Below, piece after piece: positions 58,335-64,000 of a DNA stretch of 64,000 nucleotides; within the stretch, counting starts at the first letter, position 1, and each line of letters begins with the position of its first letter. The position numbers and the translations under genes were made by a program. Origin of the DNA: Streptomyces leeuwenhoekii (GTDB taxonomy: Bacteria > Actinomycetota > Actinomycetes > Streptomycetales > Streptomycetaceae); NCBI RefSeq assembly GCF_001013905.1, contig NZ_LN831790.1:6710001-6774000 (forward strand), written 5' to 3'. The notes under the pieces are model-generated. The model searched no databases, was not told the origin of the DNA, and saw only the letters and a program-made list of their open reading frames with translations.

Positions 58335-58892
58335 ATGCACGCACCCATCGGACACTTCGACAGCGCCCGGCCCGCACCCGACTGCCTCGGCGAACTGACC
58401 CGCCCGGTCGCCGACGCGGTGCGCCACTGGCGCGGCAGCGTCCCCGCCGACCAGATCGTCTACGTCGACACCGACCCGCAGTGGGCCGACACCGCCGTCT
58501 TCGTCGAGCACTACGGCCGCGAGCTGCTCGAACAGTCCGCCAACTGCGTCGTGGTCACGGGCAAGCGCGGCGGCCAGACCACGCTCGCGGCCTGCGTGGT
58601 GCTCTCGACCACCCGGGTCGACGTCAACGGGGCCGTCCGCCGGCACCTGGGCGCCCGCAAGGCGTCGTTCGCCCCCATGGACACGGCCACGGGGGAGACG
58701 GGCATGGAGTACGGCGGCATCACCCCGGTGGGCCTGCCCGAGGGCTGGCCGGTCCTGGTGGACCCGGCCGTCGTCGACCTGCCGTACGTCCTGGTCGGCA
58801 GCGGACGCCGACGCGGCAAACTGCTGGTGCCGGGAAAGGCCTTCGCCGAGCTGCCCGGGGCGGTGGTGCTGGAGGGGCTGGGCGTCGCATGA
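58335..58892 (+). CDS. YbaK/aminoacyl-tRNA deacylase-like protein
   Basis: 185 residues with the YbaK/ProX editing-domain core (SANCVVVTGKRGGQTTLAAC, ARKASFAPMDTATGETG, YGGITPVGLPEGWPVLVD). It likely hydrolyses a mischarged aminoacyl-tRNA in trans. TAGCGT (58323-58328) ends 6 bases before ATG 58335. Confidence 0.88.
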   Translation: MHAPIGHFDSARPAPDCLGELTRPVADAVRHWRGSVPADQIVYVDTDPQWADTAVFVEHYGRELLEQSANCVVVTGKRGGQTTLAACVVLSTTRVDVNGAVRRHLGARKASFAPMDTATGETGMEYGGITPVGLPEGWPVLVDPAVVDLPYVLVGSGRRRGKLLVPGKAFAELPGAVVLEGLGVA

Positions 58893-58950
58893 GGCTCCGC
58901 CCGGCGGTCTCGTGACGGTCCGTCGGCCCGCGTGCGCCGGGCCGGCCGGG

Positions 58951-60171
58951 TCAGTGGTCGGCGTTCCTGCCGATGTACAGGTCGGCGAAGGCGGCCGCCG
59001 CCGGAGGGGAGGCCAGCAGGCGGCGGAGCCGGGCCAGCGTGGTGCCGGCGCGGAACGGGTCGCCCGAGGAGGCGCCGTGGAACACGTCGGACAGCCACAG
59101 CGAGAACTCCTGGTACTGCCATACGCGCCGCAGACTCGCCGCGCCGTAGCCCCGCAGGCCCTGCTCGTCGCCCGCGGTGAGCCGGGCGGCCAGCGCGTCC
59201 CCCAGCAGGAAGGCGTCGTGCAGGGCCAGATTCATGCCCTTGGCGGCGATCGGCGCGGTGAGGTGGGCCGCGTCCCCGGCGAGGAAGAGGCGGCCGGACA
59301 CCATGGGCTCGACCACGTAGTTGTGCATCTCCAGGACGCGCTTCTCGATCAGCCGGCCCTCGGTGAGCGGCTCGGCGCCGGTGGCGGCCAGGCGCCGGCG
59401 CAGCTCGGTCCACACCCGTTCGTGCGGCCAGTTGTCCGGGTCGTCGCCGGAGGGGCATTCGAGGTAGTAGCGGGTCACCTGGGGACTGCGGGCCATGTGC
59501 GCGGCGAAGCCGCCGGGATGGATGCCGAAGACGACGCAGTCGGAGGACGGCGGCGCCTCGGCCAGCAGCGCCAGCCAGCCGATCCCGTAGTCGTGCCGCG
59601 AGGTCCGCTCCGCCGGCAGCGCGGTCCGCGTCACCCCGCGCGCCCCGTCGCACCCGGCGACGAAGTCGCAGTCCACCACCCGCCGTGCACCCGTGTCCGC
59701 GCACCGGTACGACACCGACGGCCGGTCCGTGCCGATGTCGTGCAGCCGTACGTCCCGCACGCCGAAGGCGATCGCGCCGCCCCGCACGTCCGCGTACTCG
59801 CGGACCAGCTCCGTCACCAGCAGCGGCTGCGGGCAGACGAAGTGACGGTGTCCGGTCAGCTCGGTGTACCGGAAGCGGTGCCTGGCGCCGTCGACCCGGA
59901 ACTCGCACTCGGTCTGCGTCGGCGCGCGGTCCAGCAACTCCCCTGCCAGGCCCCGCTGCCGCAGGCCGCGCACGGCCCACTCCTCGACGAAACCCGCGCG
60001 CGGCCGCTGCTCGATGAACTCCCGGGTCTCCGCCTCCAGCACCAGGCAGTCGACGCCCGCGGCGCGCAGGATGTTGCCGACGGTCAGCCCGGCGGGGCCG
60101 GCGCCGACGATGACGACCGGGAACCGCTGCCGGGCGCCGACGGGGGCGTGAGAGGAGAATCGGGAGGTCAC
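58951..60171 (-). CDS. FAD-dependent aromatic hydroxylase (4-hydroxybenzoate hydroxylase-like)
   Basis: 406 residues: FAD motif VVIVGAGPAGLTVGNILRAA, DG motif GCDGARGV and GDAAHLTAPIAAKGMNLAL. Overall alignment resembles 4-hydroxybenzoate 3-monooxygenase (PobA), but the PPTGAKG loop reads APIAAKG, so the substrate may differ. CATAAT on the coding strand ends 6 bases before GTG 60171, suggesting a leaderless mRNA. No ring-cleavage genes are near. Confidence 0.85.
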   Translation of the reverse strand: MTSRFSSHAPVGARQRFPVVIVGAGPAGLTVGNILRAAGVDCLVLEAETREFIEQRPRAGFVEEWAVRGLRQRGLAGELLDRAPTQTECEFRVDGARHRFRYTELTGHRHFVCPQPLLVTELVREYADVRGGAIAFGVRDVRLHDIGTDRPSVSYRCADTGARRVVDCDFVAGCDGARGVTRTALPAERTSRHDYGIGWLALLAEAPPSSDCVVFGIHPGGFAAHMARSPQVTRYYLECPSGDDPDNWPHERVWTELRRRLAATGAEPLTEGRLIEKRVLEMHNYVVEPMVSGRLFLAGDAAHLTAPIAAKGMNLALHDAFLLGDALAARLTAGDEQGLRGYGAASLRRVWQYQEFSLWLSDVFHGASSGDPFRAGTTLARLRRLLASPPAAAAFADLYIGRNADH

Positions 60172-60332
60172 CCGGGCATTATGGCGGGCCGCGCCGACGG
60201 CGGGCCCGCAGGGTGCGCCGGCCCTTCACGAAGGCGTCCGGCGGCGTCCGGCCGCGACGGGCCCGCTCGCACCGGGGCGTCGGACTCCGGGCCGGGAGCG
60301 CGACCGCGGCCGGCGGCCCGCGCGCTGGCCGG

Positions 60333-60740
60333 TCAGCCCAGGCGCGGGATCTCGATGGCCGGGCAGCGGTCCATGACCATCTCCAGACCGGCGGCCCGCG
60401 TCCGCGCGTAGGCGGCCTCGTCGACCACTCCGAGCTGGAACCAGACCGCCTTGGCGCCCTTGGCCACCGCCTCGTCGGCGACCGCTCCGGCCAGATCGCT
60501 GTTGACGAACACGTCGACGACGTCCACCTCGAAGGGGACGTCCGCGAGACGGGCGTACCCCCGCTCGCCGTGCACCGTCTCCGCCTTGGGATGCACGGGC
60601 ACGACGCGCTTGCCGAAGCGCTGGAGCACCTCGGCGACGCCCCAGGCCGCGCGCCGCTGGTTGGACGACAGGCCCACCACCGCCCACGTGTCGCCGAGCT
60701 CCGTGAGGATCTTGCGGACCGTTGCCTCGTCGCCGTACAC
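60333..60740 (-). CDS. CoA-binding-domain protein
   Basis: 135 residues with a Rossmann-like CoA_binding fold: TWAVVGLSSNQRRAAWGVAE, VVPVHPKAETVHGERGYARL and MVMDRCPAIEIPRL. GTG 60740 has AGGAGG 6 bases upstream. Family members bind CoA or NAD and are often linked to acylation or redox sensing; function unknown. Confidence 0.88.
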   Translation of the reverse strand: MYGDEATVRKILTELGDTWAVVGLSSNQRRAAWGVAEVLQRFGKRVVPVHPKAETVHGERGYARLADVPFEVDVVDVFVNSDLAGAVADEAVAKGAKAVWFQLGVVDEAAYARTRAAGLEMVMDRCPAIEIPRLG

Positions 60741-60869
60741 CTGGGGCCTCCTCGCACTGCCGGACACGCTGTCGCCCGGACAACGCCGGCACGGCGCGCC
60801 CGATTCCCCGGGAGCCCGCCCGGCCCCCGCGCGGCCGGGCGTCCGGCCCGGCCCCCGTAGGCTGGCCGG

Positions 60870-61496
60870 ATGCAGGACGAGTACCGCACCGTCGCCCGCG
60901 CGGGCGTGCACGAAACAGAGATCAACCGCTCCCGTTTCCTGTGCGCCCTCGCCCCGGCGGCCACCGAGCAGGAGGCGCAGGACTTCATCGCGGCCGTGCG
61001 CAAGGAGCACGCGGACGCCACGCACAACTGCTGGGCGTACGTCATCGGCGCCGACGCCGCCGTCCAGAAGGCCAGCGACGACGGCGAACCCGGCGGGACC
61101 GCCGGGGTGCCCATGCTCCAGATGCTGCTGCGCCGCGACATGCGGTACGTCGTCGCCGTCGTCACCCGCTACTACGGCGGAGTCAAGCTGGGCGCCGGGG
61201 GACTCATCCGGGCCTACGGCGGGACGGTCGGCGAGGCCCTCGACGCCGTCGGCACGATCACCCGCCGCCGCTTCCGCCTGGCCACGGTGACCGTCGACCA
61301 CCAGCGGGCCGGCAAGCTCCAGAACGACCTGCGCGCGACCGGCCGCCTGGTGCGGGACGTGCGCTACGGCGAGGCCGTGACCATCGAGATCGGCCTTCCG
61401 GACGCCGATGTGGACGCCTTCCGCGCCTGGCTCGCGGACGCGACCGCCGGGACGGCCGGCTTCGAGCCGGGCGGGGAGGCGTACGGGGACGCCTGA
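60870..61496 (+). CDS. YigZ/IMPACT-family protein
   Basis: 208 residues. INRSRFLCALAPAATEQEAQ, SDDGEPGGTAGVPML and TRYYGGVKLGAGGLIRAYGG are the IMPACT core; the C-terminal DUF1949 part follows. Eukaryotic IMPACT interferes with GCN2; the bacterial role is unclear. TAGGCT (60858-60863) ends 6 bases before ATG 60870, indicating a leaderless mRNA. Confidence 0.93.
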   Translation: MQDEYRTVARAGVHETEINRSRFLCALAPAATEQEAQDFIAAVRKEHADATHNCWAYVIGADAAVQKASDDGEPGGTAGVPMLQMLLRRDMRYVVAVVTRYYGGVKLGAGGLIRAYGGTVGEALDAVGTITRRRFRLATVTVDHQRAGKLQNDLRATGRLVRDVRYGEAVTIEIGLPDADVDAFRAWLADATAGTAGFEPGGEAYGDA

Positions 61497-61581
61497 CCGC
61501 GCGGGCACGCGCCGGGGGAGCGGCGGCCGAGGCCGAGCCGCGGGAGGGAGCGCCCGGGCGGCCCCTCCCACGGGCGCGCCG

Positions 61582-62775
61582 TCAAACCGGTGTCAGGTCG
61601 CCGGTGAGCGGCACCTCGGGGTTGCCCTCGTTGGCGACGATGGCGAGGCGGGGGCCCTGCGGGCCGGGGTGCCACTGCCCGCCGACCAGGCGAACCAGCG
61701 CGGTGTTGGGGGTGGGGCCCGAGGTCCAGTCGAGCGGGCCGGCGATGGTGTCGAGGCGGGCGCCGGCGAGAGCCCCGGCGACGGAGGCGCGGTCGGTGGG
61801 GTCGTCCGCGGTGGCCAGGGCGTGGTGGGCGGTCTCCACCAGGGCGTGGGCCAGACCGAGGGGCTGCAGCCAGCACTCGCCGGTGTCCTGCCGGTAGGCG
61901 TGGGCGAGGTCGGCGCAGGTGCTGCCGTCCAGGCTGGAGCGGTAGGGGTGGCCGGGGCTCCAGTAGACCAGGGTCGCCACCCGCGCGTCGCCGAGCTCGG
62001 CGTGGACGTCCGGGGCGGGCGTGGTGTGGGTGTGCGGGTAGGTGAGCCAGCGCGAGCAGGTGATCAGCCGGGGCCGCAGCCCCGCCCGGCGGGCCTGGCG
62101 GTGGAAGAGGGCCAGGTCGGCGGCGGTGGAGGCACTGGTGATCACATCGACGCCGTGTTCGCGCATCCGGTCGACCTGCACGGCGAAGTCGTCGGCCGGC
62201 TCCCGGTAGGGGTCGAGGTCGACCAGGGCGTGCCCGCGCGCGGAGGTCACCGGGGCGAAGCCGTACCGCTCGTCCCGCAACAGGGTGCCCTGCAGGTCGT
62301 CGTTCCACAGGCAGCCGACGGCGTGCCGGTCCTCGACGCGCTCCCACAGGGAGGCGAAGACGGCGGCGATGTCGTCCAGGCCCCAGGCGAAGTGGTACGT
62401 CCAGCGGAAGCGGTGCGCGGGATCGGCGCCGCGGGCCCGGACGTACGCCTGCCAGGGAAACGTGGTCGACAGGCACGGCACCTCCAGTTGCTCGCAGGTG
62501 TCGGCGACGGCGGGCAAAACCCGGGTCCCGGCCAGGGTGAGCACGAGGTTCGCCCGGTCGGCGGTGACCAGCTCGCGCACCGCCTGCCGGGCCGCCTCGG
62601 GTTCGGAGCGGCTGTCCCGCACGGCGATCGCCACCTCGTGACGGCGACCGCCGTTGTCCACGTGCCGCAGCCGGGGCGCCAGCGCGCGCAGCACGTACGC
62701 CAGCGGCCTCCCCAGCGGGGCGAGCCGTCCCGTCAGCGGCGCCACCACACCGATGCACAAGCGCGTCGACGACAT
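61582..62775 (-). CDS. Branched-chain-type solute-binding fold without signal peptide
   Basis: 397 residues with a Peripla_BP_6 fold: IGVVAPLTGRLAPLGRPLAY, IAVRDSRSEPEAARQAVREL, DVITSASTAADLALFHRQAR and LVYWSPGHPYRSS. The N-terminus has no signal peptide or lipobox and no ABC permease is adjacent, so it is probably cytoplasmic. Like AmiC-type proteins it may act as a ligand sensor. ATG 62775 has AGG about 5 bases away. Confidence 0.8.
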   Translation of the reverse strand: MSSTRLCIGVVAPLTGRLAPLGRPLAYVLRALAPRLRHVDNGGRRHEVAIAVRDSRSEPEAARQAVRELVTADRANLVLTLAGTRVLPAVADTCEQLEVPCLSTTFPWQAYVRARGADPAHRFRWTYHFAWGLDDIAAVFASLWERVEDRHAVGCLWNDDLQGTLLRDERYGFAPVTSARGHALVDLDPYREPADDFAVQVDRMREHGVDVITSASTAADLALFHRQARRAGLRPRLITCSRWLTYPHTHTTPAPDVHAELGDARVATLVYWSPGHPYRSSLDGSTCADLAHAYRQDTGECWLQPLGLAHALVETAHHALATADDPTDRASVAGALAGARLDTIAGPLDWTSGPTPNTALVRLVGGQWHPGPQGPRLAIVANEGNPEVPLTGDLTPV

Positions 62776-63089
62776 CTCCACCTGTACCGCCTGCCTTCCG
62801 TCGTTCCGCGTGCCGGGGGGTCCCGGTGGCCGCCGGGCGGCGCCACCGGCCGGCCGGTTCACCCGGGGTAACGACGCCGCGGCTCATCGGCGATGGGCTC
62901 GGCGCGGTGAATCACCGGGGCGGCCCCGGCCGGGTCCCGGTCCCGGCGGTGCGCCCCCGCCCACCGGGGGCCGCCCTATCACTTCCGAGGATCACAACCG
63001 CCTTCCCCTCCCCTGTAATGGGAGTCGAGCCGACGGGGGTGTCGGAGGACGGCCGATCCGGTCGTACCCGACCGGACGAGGGCAGGGGG
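62776..63089. other. 314-base intergenic stretch
   Basis: GC-rich on the left, then an AT-richer segment near 62985-63030 with a short CTCCC/GGGAG inverted repeat. It may hold the promoter of the next gene. No ORF supported. Confidence 0.35.
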
Positions 63090-64000
63090 GTGACCACGGT
63101 GCGGGCTTCCAGGATCGTCGCCACGGTGGCGCTGTCGATGGGCGCGGTGTCCATGGTGGGCGGCTGCGGGCCCGGCCCGGGCGGGGACGACACGGGGCGG
63201 ACCCGGTCCGTGCCCCGGTCCGTCCGGGCCCAGGACGATCTCCTCAAGCGCGCCGAGGCCACGCTCGCACAGCGGTGCCTGGAGGAGCGGAAGGTGGCGC
63301 CCGCGCCGCTCGGAGCGGCGGACGGGGCCCGAGCGGGCGGCCCTACCGCCCAGGCGGCCGGATCGCAGCGCCGGTTCCCGTACGGGATCGACGACCCCGC
63401 CTGGGCCGCCGAACACGGCTTCGGCGGCGCCGCCGGAACCGGGAGCCGGGCCGCCGGCGACGGCTCCCCGCCACCGGCGCCCCGGGGCGCGGCGGCGCGG
63501 CGGCAGGAGCGGCTCGCCGACGCGCTGTTCGGCACCGGACGCCGCGAACTGTCCACCCGGACGGCGACCGGACTCCTGGTCAGGGCCAACAGCGACGGAT
63601 GCCTCGCCCGGGCGCAGCGCCTCCTCTACGGCGACCAGGCGCGCTGGTTCCGTGCCACGGTCGCGGCCAACAACCTCCAAGCCGCCGCCCACCACCGCGT
63701 CACCCGCGACCCCGCCTACCGTGCCGTGCTCGCCCGCTGGGCCGACTGCGTCGCCCCGGTGTACAAGGCCGCGGACCCGGCAGAACTGCGCGACGCCTGG
63801 CAGCGCCGCGCCCGGGACCTGCCACCGCGCCAGGCCACCGCGCTGCAACGGCGCTACGCCGTGGCCGAGGCCCGGTGCGTACGGAGCACGGGCCTGGCCG
63901 GCACCGGCGCCCGGCTGGAGGAACGCCACGCGGCCGAGGTGCGGGCCGAGTACGCGGCACTGATCGCCGACCACCGGCGGATGCGCGAGCGAGGTCTGCG
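63090..64000 (+). CDS. Lipoprotein, C-terminus off the right edge
   Basis: At least 303 residues. A signal region (ASRIVATVALSMGAVSMVGG) leads to a Cys giving a VGGC lipobox. A Gly/Ala-rich linker and a helical, mostly hydrophilic domain (QDDLLKRAEATLAQRCLEER, YRAVLARWADCVAPVYKAAD) with spaced cysteines follow. GTG 63090 was chosen; GTG 63099 is equally possible. Function unknown; the frame is open to base 64000. Confidence 0.75.
   Translation, partial: MTTVRASRIVATVALSMGAVSMVGGCGPGPGGDDTGRTRSVPRSVRAQDDLLKRAEATLAQRCLEERKVAPAPLGAADGARAGGPTAQAAGSQRRFPYGIDDPAWAAEHGFGGAAGTGSRAAGDGSPPPAPRGAAARRQERLADALFGTGRRELSTRTATGLLVRANSDGCLARAQRLLYGDQARWFRATVAANNLQAAAHHRVTRDPAYRAVLARWADCVAPVYKAADPAELRDAWQRRARDLPPRQATALQRRYAVAEARCVRSTGLAGTGARLEERHAAEVRAEYAALIADHRRMRERGL

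Noticed and set aside
1..64000. tRNA, rRNA or CRISPR features
   Set aside because: I saw no T-loop-like GGTTCGAATC sequences, rRNA-like blocks or regularly spaced repeats. A tRNA or CRISPR finder would be decisive.

Overview
The window is chromosomal DNA from a high-GC actinomycete, almost certainly Streptomyces. Codon third positions are nearly all G or C, GTG starts are common, many promoters look leaderless, and the gene families are Streptomyces-like (MocR, PadR and LuxR-type regulators, an EF-Tu paralogue, PhzF and DinB/mycothiol-type proteins). I support 66 protein genes: two run off the window edges and one is frameshifted. I saw no rRNA, tRNA, CRISPR array or intact insertion sequence.

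Layout. 1-9.6 kb: small metabolic and regulatory genes, three EamA-type exporters, a frameshifted PaiB-like gene, and a MocR regulator divergent from a PNPOx-like protein. One exporter (4611) follows a probable leaderless 13-codon leader ORF. 9.6-17.4 kb: LysR and LuxR-type regulators, a degenerate PhzE-like protein carrying 15-bp minisatellites, a methyltransferase, a GAF/PucR-type regulator with a TTA codon, and an IS701-like protein without its DDE residues. 17.6-28.7 kb: a compact biosynthetic locus I cannot match to a known product. One strand carries aldolase, FAH-family enzyme, stand-alone adenylation-carrier protein, AsnB-like amidotransferase and type II thioesterase. The other carries a PP-loop ATPase, an EamA exporter and a non-canonical SDR. 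The intergenic control region holds an 18-bp perfect palindrome and direct repeats. An adenosine deaminase with a TTA codon sits beside the locus.

28.9-45 kb: ABC half-transporter, HipA-like kinase with DUF3037 partner, two SDRs behind a TetR-type operator, an oligopeptide-binding lipoprotein, uracil-DNA glycosylase, a TetR/flavin monooxygenase pair with twin operators, and apolipoprotein N-acyltransferase. 45-48.5 kb: HAD hydrolase, an XRE regulator with a TPR-like domain, and a translationally coupled trio of small cysteine-containing proteins behind an imperfect inverted repeat, closed by a strong terminator. 48.7-64 kb: mostly core functions: UppP, two DedA/TVP38-type membrane proteins, EF-Tu3, a spermidine-synthase-like protein, MFS, gamma-carbonic-anhydrase-like protein, acyltransferase, XRE-cupin regulator, aromatic hydroxylase, CoA-binding protein, YigZ, a signal-less solute-binding-fold protein and a truncated lipoprotein.

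The best candidates for something new are the orphan biosynthetic locus at 17.6-27.7 kb, the leader-peptide arrangement before the 4611 exporter, and the coupled small cysteine-protein operon at 47.7-48.5 kb. All functions are read from sequence motifs by eye; no searches were run.
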